From NCBI GenBank assembly GCA_050696075.1, contig JBOGUF010000055.1, positions 1-64,000 on the forward strand: a stretch of DNA of 64,000 bases. Direction: 5' to 3'. A program made the position numbers and the translations under genes. The notes beneath the pieces are model-generated. The model made no database searches, was not told where the DNA came from, and saw only the letters and a program-made list of their open reading frames with translations. Shown here one piece after another: positions 33,984 to 41,661 of this stretch (within the stretch, counting starts at the first letter, position 1; each line of letters opens with the position of its first letter). The DNA comes from JBOGUF01 sp050696075 (lineage in GTDB: Bacteria > Chloroflexota > Chloroflexia > Thermomicrobiales > UBA6265).

Positions 33984-34889
33984 TCATTCGTCATCGTGCG
34001 TCAACCGCCAGCCGTGGCTGTAGACGCTTCGCCTCCCGTCGAGGGCGCGGCCGACCAGCGTCACGCCCGCCGCCTCCGCGACGTCAACCGCGTCCGCCGT
34101 CGGCAACCCACTCGCCGCGATGACCGGGAACCCGCCTCGCCAAGCTTTATAGCAGATGTCCGCGGTGACCCGGCCGGTGAGGCACAGCACAAGCCTGGAC
34201 CGCTCCACCCGGTGCAGCAGCGACCAACCAGTCACCTTGTCGACAGCATTGTGGCGACTCACGTCGCGGGCAATGATGCAAACGCCGCCGCCGTCGCCGG
34301 CGCCGGCATGGTGATACCCACCGAGACCACGCTCGGTCCGAAATCGACCGAAGACCTTGTTGATGGTCGTCAACAACTCCCCACGGGGAATCGACCAACC
34401 AGCAGGCACGAGGCCATCTTCAGCGACACTTGCTTGGATCTGCCGCGGGTCGCGCGGCAGGCGCAGCATCGACCCGTCAAAGCCAGACACCACGAACGCC
34501 GGCCAACGATGGCCGCCCTCGGTGCCATCTTCGACCATCAAGGAAACGCGGTCGCCCCTCTCCGCGATGTGCCGCACGCCGGCCGCGTCGTCGAAATAGC
34601 CTTGAGCAAACGCCCAACCCACCGCGAGCTCCCGCGTCGCCTGTGGCGTACATAACAGCAGCGCCAATGGCTTGCCGTTCACCTCGATCGTCAGCGCGCT
34701 CTCTTCCGGCAGGTCGTCCAGCGCGGGATGAAAGTTGAACGATCGAAAATCTCCCTGCGCGTCGTCGTCATTCGGGCCATCCGGCCGCGCGCGTTCGGTC
34801 CGCTGCACGCGCGGCAACGGTTCGGTTTCGAAAACAGAGCGAGGACGCGCGACGAGTGGCGCGGCGTCTCGCTCAGTGCGACGGTCCAA
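33984..34889 (-). CDS. fdhD: FdhD-like protein lacking the catalytic cysteines
   Basis: Homologue of the sulfurtransferase that sulfurates the molybdenum cofactor of formate dehydrogenase. The fold markers are present: GGYHHAG (for TGG-H-A), ARDVSRHNAVDK, and a C-terminal domain ending AEAAGVTLVGRALDGRR. The two cysteines of the E. coli C-G-V-C-G motif are replaced, reading SGFDG at residues 135-139. It may therefore act differently or be inactive. The TTG start at 34889 has AAGGAG about eight bases upstream. ftsH follows; moeA is nearby on the opposite strand. Confidence 0.88.
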   Translation of the reverse strand: MDRRTERDAAPLVARPRSVFETEPLPRVQRTERARPDGPNDDDAQGDFRSFNFHPALDDLPEESALTIEVNGKPLALLLCTPQATRELAVGWAFAQGYFDDAAGVRHIAERGDRVSLMVEDGTEGGHRWPAFVVSGFDGSMLRLPRDPRQIQASVAEDGLVPAGWSIPRGELLTTINKVFGRFRTERGLGGYHHAGAGDGGGVCIIARDVSRHNAVDKVTGWSLLHRVERSRLVLCLTGRVTADICYKAWRGGFPVIAASGLPTADAVDVAEAAGVTLVGRALDGRRSVYSHGWRLTHDDE

Positions 34890-34987
34890 CGCCCTGCTCC
34901 TTGCACGGGGTATCAGTCGATGTAGTTGTGCGGGGATCGGCCGTGCGGGCGAGGCGGCACGTGCCGAGCAGTCACTCTACCACAGTA

Positions 34988-35326
34988 TCAGGCGCGCTTG
35001 ACGTTCCACCAGGCGGGCACGGCATACGGGTCGTCCTCGCCGTAGGCATACCCAGCCCACTCCACCAACCCGCTATGGCGCATCACCGTCGGAATCACCT
35101 GACCATGAATCACCATCTTGGCGTACCGGTCGTTCTCGCCCCACCGCCGCAGCGCTTCCTCGTACGCCGCCTTCGCCGCCGGGTCGGTCTGCATCACCTC
35201 GATGAACTGTACCGTCGTAAACTCGTCCGCCTCAACCCGCCCCAGCACGTCGACAATCGTCGGCGTCATAAATCGAATCAACTCCTCCAACAGTTCCGGC
35301 TTGTCCAGCCCGCCAGCTTCGTCCAT
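34988..35326 (-). CDS. hypothetical protein, 112 residues
   Basis: I do not recognise this protein. It is soluble, acidic and probably mostly helical, beginning MDEAGGLDKPELLEELIRF and ending with an aromatic stretch (VEWAGYAYGEDDPYAVPAWWNVKRA). There are no membrane segments and no cysteines. The ATG at 35326 is chosen because GGGAGCGAGGG precedes it; the frame is open further upstream but that would overlap the rsgA 3' end. It lies between rsgA (upstream, 32 bases) and fdhD, all leftward, so it may share their transcript. Confidence 0.7.
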   Translation of the reverse strand: MDEAGGLDKPELLEELIRFMTPTIVDVLGRVEADEFTTVQFIEVMQTDPAAKAAYEEALRRWGENDRYAKMVIHGQVIPTVMRHSGLVEWAGYAYGEDDPYAVPAWWNVKRA

Positions 35327-35358
35327 GTGGCCCTCGCTCCCTACTGAGTGACGACTGG

Positions 35359-36369
35359 TTACTCCGCGCGGTCGCCCCGGCGAAGCGCCGCATAGCTCTC
35401 GTAGCGAGCACGCGAAATCACGCCGGCATCGACCGCCTCGATGACGGCACAGCTCGGCTCGTGCAGATGCGTGCAATCGTGATAGAAGCATTCGCCGAGA
35501 TAGTCGCGGAATTCGGGAAAGCACGAATCGAGCGCATCGGGCGCAACGCCGTGCAGCGCTAAGGCGCGGATGCCGGGGGTGTCAGCGACGTAGGTATCTG
35601 GGCCGATCCGATAGAGTTGCGTCGCCGTCGTCGTGTGTCGTCCCTTCCCGGTTGCCGCCGAGATCTCGGCCACCGCCCGCGACTCCTCCGGGTGCAGCAC
35701 ATTGAGCAAACTCGACTTGCCGACGCCCGAAGGACCGGCAATTACCGTCACTTTACCGGCCAACTGCCTCCGCAACGCATCAAGCCCCTCACCGGTCACA
35801 GCGCTCAGCAACAGCACCGGGTAGACCGCGCGGTAATCGCCAAAGGTTGTCTCGGCGAGACTCCGCCCGTCGTCCGTCGTCATGTCGAGATCCATTTTAT
35901 TGATACCGATCACCGACGGCAGGTCGCGCGATTCGGCCAAAATCAGGAACCGGTCAAGCATTCGCCGGTGCGGCTCAGGTTCTCGCACCGAAAAGAGGAA
36001 AAGCGCCTGATCGGGGTTGGCGAGAATGACCTGCTCGACGTCCTCGGTCAGCCGGGCGAGGCGGGCCAGCACCCGCGTTCGCGGCTCGACCGCCTCGATG
36101 ACGCCTTCGCCTTCGCCAACGTCGGTGACCCACACCCGATCGCCGACCGCGACCAGATCGGTCCGCCGCCGTTCCCGCTTGAGACTGCCGCGGAGGGTCG
36201 CCAGCAGCACCCGCGGTTCGTCACGCAACTCGCTGGCAAAGTACTTCCCAAACGCCCGCACCACGATTGCCGGTATCGCCGCCGACGAAACGTCGCCCTG
36301 CATCGACCAGAGATCGACGACAACCTCGTCTCGCGCATACCGGCTGGACGCCGATTCAAAGGGCCGCAA
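35359..36369 (-). CDS. rsgA: ribosome small subunit GTPase RsgA
   Basis: Circularly permuted GTPase that assists late 30S maturation. In order: an OB-fold RNA-binding domain, G4 NKMD (157-160), G5 LSAVTGEG, G1 GPSGVGKSS (212-220), a switch-I-like GRHTTT, G3 DTPG, and a C-terminal zinc knuckle with spaced Cys/His (CFPEF, GECFYHDCTHLHEPSC). The start is either a TTG at 36369 with GAGG upstream or an ATG at 36303, which is closer to the usual family length. It begins the leftward group with the unknown protein and fdhD. Confidence 0.93.
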   Translation of the reverse strand: MRPFESASSRYARDEVVVDLWSMQGDVSSAAIPAIVVRAFGKYFASELRDEPRVLLATLRGSLKRERRRTDLVAVGDRVWVTDVGEGEGVIEAVEPRTRVLARLARLTEDVEQVILANPDQALFLFSVREPEPHRRMLDRFLILAESRDLPSVIGINKMDLDMTTDDGRSLAETTFGDYRAVYPVLLLSAVTGEGLDALRRQLAGKVTVIAGPSGVGKSSLLNVLHPEESRAVAEISAATGKGRHTTTATQLYRIGPDTYVADTPGIRALALHGVAPDALDSCFPEFRDYLGECFYHDCTHLHEPSCAVIEAVDAGVISRARYESYAALRRGDRAE

Positions 36370-36545
36370 TCAATGGCCTCACGCGGATTGTTTCACCAAT
36401 TTTCATCGTCACACGTCCTGAGGATCAGGGTCGTCCCGCGCTCACCGCAGTCTAGTCGTCCCACTCACTCCGCGCCATCCCCCGCATCGATGCCCCTCGC
36501 TTCAAAAAAGCGGCGCGAAAAGTTGAGTATCTGCACGCAATGTGA

Positions 36546-36554
36546 TGGTAGAAT
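36546..36554 (+). promoter_or_regulatory. extended -10 promoter, candidate for the MauE-thioredoxin fusion
   Basis: TGGTAGAAT is an extended -10 (TG at 36546-36547, TAGAAT at 36549-36554), with TTGAGT about 20 bases upstream, a little too far for a standard -35. It lies about 105 bases ahead of the ATG at 36661. Confidence 0.4.
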
Positions 36555-36660
36555 GTTTGGAATCCGGATCTGTGCGTCTTGGCCGCACCTGAACTTTAGC
36601 GGGTGGGCCATCAGGACAATTGAGTACTTGCGCGTGGCAGTCGCGCCAGGAGAGCCATTG

Positions 36661-38685
36661 ATGGATACATTACTCCTGCTTGCCCGTCTCGTCCTGGCGG
36701 CGGTCTTCGTCGTCGCCGGAGTCGCCAAGCTCGCCGATCTCAGCGGGTCGAAGAAGGCCCTCGAAGGGTTCGGTCTGCCCGCGCGGCTGGCCATGCCTGG
36801 CTCCATCCTGCTACCGCTGGTGGAGATCGTGGTCGGCGTGCTCTTGCTGCCCCGCGACACCGCGCGGTGGGCCGCGATCGGCGCCCTCGCCCTGCTCCTC
36901 GTCTTTGTCGCGGCGATCGGCTACAACCTCGCGCGCGGGCGCACCCCGGACTGCCACTGTTTCGGCCAACTCCACTCGGAGCCGGCTGGCTGGTCGACCC
37001 TGCTGCGCAACGGCGTCCTGGCCGCCGTTGCCGGGCTCCTCATCGCCGGCGGTTGGGGCGATCCCGGACCGAGCACCGTCGCCTGGATCGGCGACCTCTC
37101 GACGAGCGAGCGTGTGCTCGGCGCCGTCGCCGCCCTGGCGTTGGTCGGCTTGATCGCCGAAGGCTGGCTCGTGGTCCACCTGCTGAGTCAGAATGGGCGC
37201 GTCCTCCTCCGCCTCGACGCCATTGAGACGATGATCGCCGACGGCGGTGCGGTCGCCGCGGCTGACCCCGCCGCCGCTCCCGCCGCTCCCCGCGTCGGCC
37301 TGCCCGAGGGGGCGCCGGCGCCGGCGTTCCGGCTGGAGGGTCTCCACGGCGAGACGATGACGCTCGACGCCTTACGCGCTGCCGGCAAGCAGGTCCTGCT
37401 CATCTTCTCCGATCCGAACTGCGGCCCCTGCAATGCGCTCCTGCCCGACCTTGGCCGCTGGCAGCGCGAGCACGCGTCCAAGCTGACCCTGGCCCTCCTC
37501 AGCCGCGGCAAGCCCGAGGCGAACAAGGCGAAGGCCGCCGAACACGGGCTGTCGCATGTCCTGCTGCAGGAAGACCGCGAGGTTGCCCAGCTCTACCAGG
37601 CCCACGGCACGCCGAGCGCGGTGCTGGTGCATGCGAACGGCACGATCGCCAGCCCCGTCTCGTCCGGCGCCGAGGCGATCCGCACACTGGTCAGCACGGT
37701 GACCGGCACCTTGAGCATTCAACCCGCCGCGGTCCCCGCGCGATCGGCCGGCAACGGCGCCGCCCAGGCGCCGTCAGGACCCGCCGCCGCTCCCCGGCCC
37801 GCGGCCAACTATGACGGTCAGGCTGCGCCCGATCCGCGCATCGGCCAGCCGGCCCCCGCCATCAGCCTGCCCGACCTCGAGGGGAAGACGGTCAACCTTG
37901 CCGATTTCAAGGGTGATCCCACCCTCCTCGTTTTCTGGAACCCTGGTTGTGGTTTCTGCCGCCGCATGGTCGACGACCTAAAGGCCTGGGAAGTGAATCC
38001 GCCCAAGGGTGCGCCGAAGCTCCTCCTCGTCTCCACCGGCGAAGTCGAGGCCAACACGTCGCTGGGCCTGGCCTCGCCGACGGTGCTCGACCAGGGCTTC
38101 GCCATCGGCCGGGCCTATGGCGCCTCCGGCACCCCATCAGCCTTGCTGGTCGACAAGGACGGCAAGATCGCCTCCGGCGTCGCGGTCGGCTCCCCCGGTG
38201 TCCTCGCCTTGGCCAACGGCCAGGATCCGAAGACCGTCGCCGTCGAATCCGGCGCGCCCGCGCCGCCCGCATCGAAGAAGGGACAGAAGGCTCCGGCGGT
38301 CAAGTTGCCTGACCTCGACGGCAACATCTTTGAGCTGAGCAAGTTGCGCGGAGGCAAGACCCTGCTCGTCTTCTGGAACCCCGGTTGCGGCTTTTGCCGC
38401 CGCATGATCGACGACCTGCGGGCCTGGGAGGCTGATCCGCCGAAGGGCGCGCCGAAGGTCGTTTATGTCTCGACCGGCACCGTCGAGGCGAACCGCGAAC
38501 AAGGTTTGTCGTCGACCATCTTGCTCGATGACGGCTTCGCCGTCGGCCGCAACTTCGGCGCATCGGGCACGCCCTCCGCCGTCTTAATCGACGCCAAGGG
38601 CAACATCGCCTCCGACGTCGCGGTCGGCGCTCCAGGCGTCCTCGCGCTCGCTGGCGTTCAGCAGAACCAAGCGCAGGCGGTGTAG
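36661..38685 (+). CDS. MauE/DoxX-like membrane protein fused to three thioredoxin (TlpA-like) domains
   Basis: 674-residue fusion. Residues 1-175 form a MauE-type membrane domain of about five helices with the characteristic CHCFG (98-102). After an Ala/Pro-rich linker come three TlpA-like thioredoxin folds with CGPC (254-257), CGFC (430-433) and CGFC (576-579), each with its cis-proline in GTPSA (317, 491, 637). Domains 2 and 3 are close copies, including FWNPGCGFCRRM and PPKGAPK, so one arose by internal duplication. Domain linkers are Ala/Pro/Gly-rich. It probably moves electrons across the membrane to extracytoplasmic thiols. GGAGAG precedes the ATG. No dedicated partner gene is seen next to it. 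Confidence 0.88.
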   Translation: MDTLLLLARLVLAAVFVVAGVAKLADLSGSKKALEGFGLPARLAMPGSILLPLVEIVVGVLLLPRDTARWAAIGALALLLVFVAAIGYNLARGRTPDCHCFGQLHSEPAGWSTLLRNGVLAAVAGLLIAGGWGDPGPSTVAWIGDLSTSERVLGAVAALALVGLIAEGWLVVHLLSQNGRVLLRLDAIETMIADGGAVAAADPAAAPAAPRVGLPEGAPAPAFRLEGLHGETMTLDALRAAGKQVLLIFSDPNCGPCNALLPDLGRWQREHASKLTLALLSRGKPEANKAKAAEHGLSHVLLQEDREVAQLYQAHGTPSAVLVHANGTIASPVSSGAEAIRTLVSTVTGTLSIQPAAVPARSAGNGAAQAPSGPAAAPRPAANYDGQAAPDPRIGQPAPAISLPDLEGKTVNLADFKGDPTLLVFWNPGCGFCRRMVDDLKAWEVNPPKGAPKLLLVSTGEVEANTSLGLASPTVLDQGFAIGRAYGASGTPSALLVDKDGKIASGVAVGSPGVLALANGQDPKTVAVESGAPAPPASKKGQKAPAVKLPDLDGNIFELSKLRGGKTLLVFWNPGCGFCRRMIDDLRAWEADPPKGAPKVVYVSTGTVEANREQGLSSTILLDDGFAVGRNFGASGTPSAVLIDAKGNIASDVAVGAPGVLALAGVQQNQAQAV

Positions 38686-38717
38686 CCAACCGGCGCAACA
38701 AAGGTAAGGCAAACCGC

Positions 38718-38742
38718 GGGCGCGTCCAGATTGGATGCGCCC
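38718..38742 (+). terminator. terminator after the MauE-thioredoxin gene
   Basis: Ten-base stem GGGCGCGTCC/GGATGCGCCC (one G-T pair) with a five-base loop AGATT, followed by GTATTCTT. It lies between two convergent reading frames and could serve both. Confidence 0.7.
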
Positions 38743-38748
38743 GTATTC

Positions 38749-39003
38749 TTACCGCTCCTGAGGTCCGGCCGCCCGCGCCTCCTGGCTTCGCCGCAACTCG
38801 GCCTCGGCCCTGGCAAACTGTTCCCGGCGTCGCTCCGCGCGGCGCGTCGCCCGCTGCAAACGAGTCTCGGCGGCGGCAAGGCGCTCTTGCGCTCGCCGGA
38901 AGCGCCGCTCCGTGCGTTCCTCCTCCGCCACCAGGCTACGTTCGGCCTCTGCCGCGTCCCGCAGCAGCTCCCGGTTGTCTACCGAGTTCGACTCCGTCAT
39001 CAT
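38749..39003 (-). CDS. small coiled-coil protein, hypothetical
   Basis: About 84 residues from the ATG at 39003 (AAAGG five bases upstream); a longer start at 39042 is possible. Almost the whole protein is a charged helix rich in Arg, Glu and Ala (EEERTERRFRRAQERLAAAE), with heptad spacing typical of a coiled coil. No cysteines and no membrane segment. It is divergent from the polyphosphatase gene. I do not recognise a family, and low-complexity sequence makes it less certain that it is a real gene. Confidence 0.5.
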   Translation of the reverse strand: MMTESNSVDNRELLRDAAEAERSLVAEEERTERRFRRAQERLAAAETRLQRATRRAERRREQFARAEAELRRSQEARAAGPQER

Positions 39004-39113
39004 CACGACCTTTCCATGCGCGGTCATCATTCCTGGAATCATGGTACGTTAGCCGGACGATGCGCGGTCCGCTTTACTTCGCGACCTCGAAATCGTGAGC
39101 TACGCGTCGAACC

Positions 39114-40040
39114 ATGCGATTGGGCACCAACGTGGCAATTGTTAAATCGTCATACGCGGTCATTGCCGCGTTCGACGTCGGTTCCAATTCGATCAAGATG
39201 ACGGTCGCCCGCAACGCCAACGGTCGGATCGAAGAGTTCGGCTGGGACTCGGAGACGGTCCGACTTGGGGCCGGACTCGAAACGACCGGCCGACTCGCGG
39301 ACGACCGCCTCGATGCCGCGCTCGCGACGATCGTCCGTTTCGCGGACGGCGCCCGCGCTGCCGGGGCGACCCACCTGGTCGGCGTCGCCACGGAGGCGGT
39401 CCGGGCCGCGGCGAACGGACCGAGCTTTCTCAACCGGGTCCGACGCGAGACTGGCGTCGAGATCAGCCTTATCTCCGGCGACCAGGAAGCTGCGTTGACC
39501 TTCCGCGGCCTCGCCGCTTCTATCGACGTCGCCGGGCACCTACTTGTCGCCGACGTCGGCGGCGGCAGTACCGAGATGATCGCCGCGGAGCATGGTCAGA
39601 TAATCGCCGCGCGGTCGATCCCCCTCGGTTCCGGGCGTTTGACCGATCTCCACGTCGCGCACGATCCGCCCACCTCGGTGGAGATCGATGCCTGCGCCAA
39701 AGACGCCGCGCGTCTGCTCGCGGCGGTCCCGTTGCCGTCCGGCCCCGGTCTACGGCTGATCGTCGTCGGCGGTACCGGCGAGTATATGATGAGGCTCATG
39801 CCGGAGGGGCGACCGACGACGCCCGCCGACATCAGCGTGACGCTCGTCCGGCTGACGTCCGTGCCATCCGCGCGCTTGGCAACAATGATCCAGATTCCCG
39901 AGGCCCGCGCCCGGGTTCTGCCGGCTGGTCTCGCTATCGTTCAAGCACTCGCCGCTCGCACGGCACCTGAGCGCATCGAAGGGGCGCGCAGCGGCATACG
40001 AACCGGGCTCCTCATGGCGGCATTTGCCGGAGAGATGTAA
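39114..40040 (+). CDS. ppx: Ppx/GppA-family exopolyphosphatase
   Basis: Actin-fold phosphatase of 308 residues that should release phosphate from polyphosphate (EC 3.6.1.11) or convert pppGpp to ppGpp. Motifs: AAFDVGSNSIKM (phosphate 1 loop), GVATEAVRAA, ISGDQEA, the second loop VADVGGGSTEM, and VVGGTGEYM. It is the short single-core form without the C-terminal HD region of the E. coli enzyme. Its stop is four bases before the first CHAD gene, whose ribosome site lies inside the end of this gene, so the three genes form one operon. Confidence 0.88.
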   Translation: MRLGTNVAIVKSSYAVIAAFDVGSNSIKMTVARNANGRIEEFGWDSETVRLGAGLETTGRLADDRLDAALATIVRFADGARAAGATHLVGVATEAVRAAANGPSFLNRVRRETGVEISLISGDQEAALTFRGLAASIDVAGHLLVADVGGGSTEMIAAEHGQIIAARSIPLGSGRLTDLHVAHDPPTSVEIDACAKDAARLLAAVPLPSGPGLRLIVVGGTGEYMMRLMPEGRPTTPADISVTLVRLTSVPSARLATMIQIPEARARVLPAGLAIVQALAARTAPERIEGARSGIRTGLLMAAFAGEM

Positions 40041-40044
40041 GTCG

Positions 40045-40548
40045 ATGGCGAAGACGAACGAATCCCCGCTCGATCCCAACCAGAGCTATTGCGCGGCGAT
40101 GGCGGAACTGATCGCGGCCCGCTTCGGCGCACTTTGGGAGGCTATCCCAGTCGCCATCGACGGGACTGAGGTCGAAGGCGTCCATGATGTCCGTGTCGCC
40201 TCTCGCCGGCTGCGGGCCGCAATGGACGTTGCCGTCGAGTGCTTTCCGGCCGACTGGTACCGACCGCTCCACGCGGCCGCAAAAGAGATCACCGGCGCCC
40301 TCGGCGAGGTTCGGGACCGCGACGTCATCCTCGAAGCCCTCCACGCCGAACGTGCCGCCTCGCCTCCGGAGGAATGGCCAGGTATCGACCGTCTCATCGC
40401 ACGCATCGAGTGCGAACGCGATACCGCGCGCACGGAGATGCTTACCTTTCTGGCGGGCATCGAAGAGCGCCAGACGGCGCGCGAGGCCGAGAAGCGCTTC
40501 GGCTCGGCTGCCGGCATCGCCACCGCGCACCGCGAGGGACGCGCATGA
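40045..40548 (+). CDS. CHAD domain, N-terminal half
   Basis: 167-residue helical protein carrying the first half of a CHAD polyphosphate-binding domain: EGVHDVRVASRRLRAAM (residues 44-60) and LGEVRDRDVILEAL. Conserved Arg/Lys residues of CHAD bind polyphosphate. It ends before the second repeat, which is encoded by the next gene, reached through an ATGA overlap. GGAGAG precedes the ATG. Following ppx, it presumably holds or targets polyphosphate. Function is inferred from domain and context. Confidence 0.8.
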   Translation: MAKTNESPLDPNQSYCAAMAELIAARFGALWEAIPVAIDGTEVEGVHDVRVASRRLRAAMDVAVECFPADWYRPLHAAAKEITGALGEVRDRDVILEALHAERAASPPEEWPGIDRLIARIECERDTARTEMLTFLAGIEERQTAREAEKRFGSAAGIATAHREGRA

Positions 40549-41276
40549 GCCGCGCCTGGCCGGTCAAACGCCTCGATCCGAACGCCACGCTCGCCGACAA
40601 CGCCCGGCGCATCCTCGCGGTCCGCGTCGCCGAGTTCTACTCCTACGCCCCAGTCGTCGCTGATGAGTCGGCCATCGACGAGCTTCACGACCTGCGCATT
40701 GCCGCGAAGCGACTTCGTTACACGCTCGAACTCTTTCGGTCCGTCTTCGGCGAAACCGGCGAGCGCCAGATCGTACGCGTCAAGGCCATCCAGGAGGACC
40801 TCGGCCAGCTCCACGACTTCGATGTTCGCATCGCCCTCATCGAGGAGGAGTTACGCGTCCTCGTTGCCGAGCAACTCGACGAGCTGCACCATGCCCTCGC
40901 TACCGCGCCCGTCGATGACCATCGCGCCACCATCACATCGGCCCTCCGGCCACCGCCGGACGACCCCCGCCGCGGCCTGCTCGCCCTCCTAGGCCGGCAG
41001 CACACCGCGCGCCGCGAGCGCTACCGCGCATTCCTGACCACCTGGCAACAACGCCAGACCGACGGCATGCGCCGAGAGTTGGTCGGCCTTTCGTCCTACC
41101 CAGTGCCGACGCAATCGGATGCGTTAGTCCAGGAAACAGCGGCGGTGATCACGCTGCCACCGTCTCCAGCCCGGCGGAATCGGCACGCGCGGGACCAGAC
41201 TCCGGCGGCGGCAGGCACTTTTCAGCCCGCCCCAACAAGGAGCGGTAAAAGGCGAGTGCGATCACCACAATCGTGA
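40545..41276 (+). CDS. CHAD domain, C-terminal half
   Basis: 243-residue protein that supplies the second CHAD repeat: ELHDLRIAAKRLRYTLELF (residues 47-65) and LGQLHDFDVRIAL. Its ATG overlaps the TGA of the preceding gene (ATGA), so the two halves are made together and may assemble into one domain. The last 42 residues or so (from about 202) are basic and disordered and are read from the antisense strand of an MFS transporter remnant (41149-41499), so this tail is probably acquired by a rearrangement. Confidence 0.8.
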   Translation: MSRAWPVKRLDPNATLADNARRILAVRVAEFYSYAPVVADESAIDELHDLRIAAKRLRYTLELFRSVFGETGERQIVRVKAIQEDLGQLHDFDVRIALIEEELRVLVAEQLDELHHALATAPVDDHRATITSALRPPPDDPRRGLLALLGRQHTARRERYRAFLTTWQQRQTDGMRRELVGLSSYPVPTQSDALVQETAAVITLPPSPARRNRHARDQTPAAAGTFQPAPTRSGKRRVRSPQS

Positions 41277-41499
41277 GCCCGATGGCGGCGTAGACCATCG
41301 CCACGTTGCCCATCCGTTCGGTCAGCCAGCCGCCGCTCAGCGTCCCCAGCGGGATCGCCGAGAAGGCCATCACGCCCGCCACGCTGATCACCCGGCCGAG
41401 CAGTTGGTTCGGCACGATCGCCTGGCGCAGGCCGCCAGTAGTGATGTTGAAGAGCACGCCGACGCTTGAAACCATCCCCAAAGCACGAGACCGCCCCAC
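41149..41499 (-). pseudogene. C-terminal fragment of an MFS transporter
   Basis: About 116 codons with the last three helices of an MFS drug/siderophore exporter type (GLRQAIVPNQLLGRVISVAG, PLGTLSGGWLTERMG, MVYAAIGLTIVVIAL). The frame is closed by a stop eight codons before the GTG at 41499 and nothing upstream encodes the missing nine helices. It overlaps the end of the second CHAD gene on the other strand. It is a decayed or truncated gene. Confidence 0.8.
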
Positions 41500-41661
41500 A
41501 GCCAGGGCGTCGCCGCCTTCCTATTCACCATTCATCGAGCGTTCAAATATTGCCGTGTATCCTTGGGATCGGCGCACCACTTGTCAACCACCGAGTCGGC
41601 GGTCGGGCCGTGGTAGGCTGACCACCTTGGTCGATACCGAGCGCTAAAGGGGTATTTCATC

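Noticed and set aside
35617..36660. Upstream extension of the MauE-thioredoxin frame by about 350 codons.
   Set aside because: It runs antisense through rsgA; the ATG at 36661 has a ribosome site and starts the first membrane helix.
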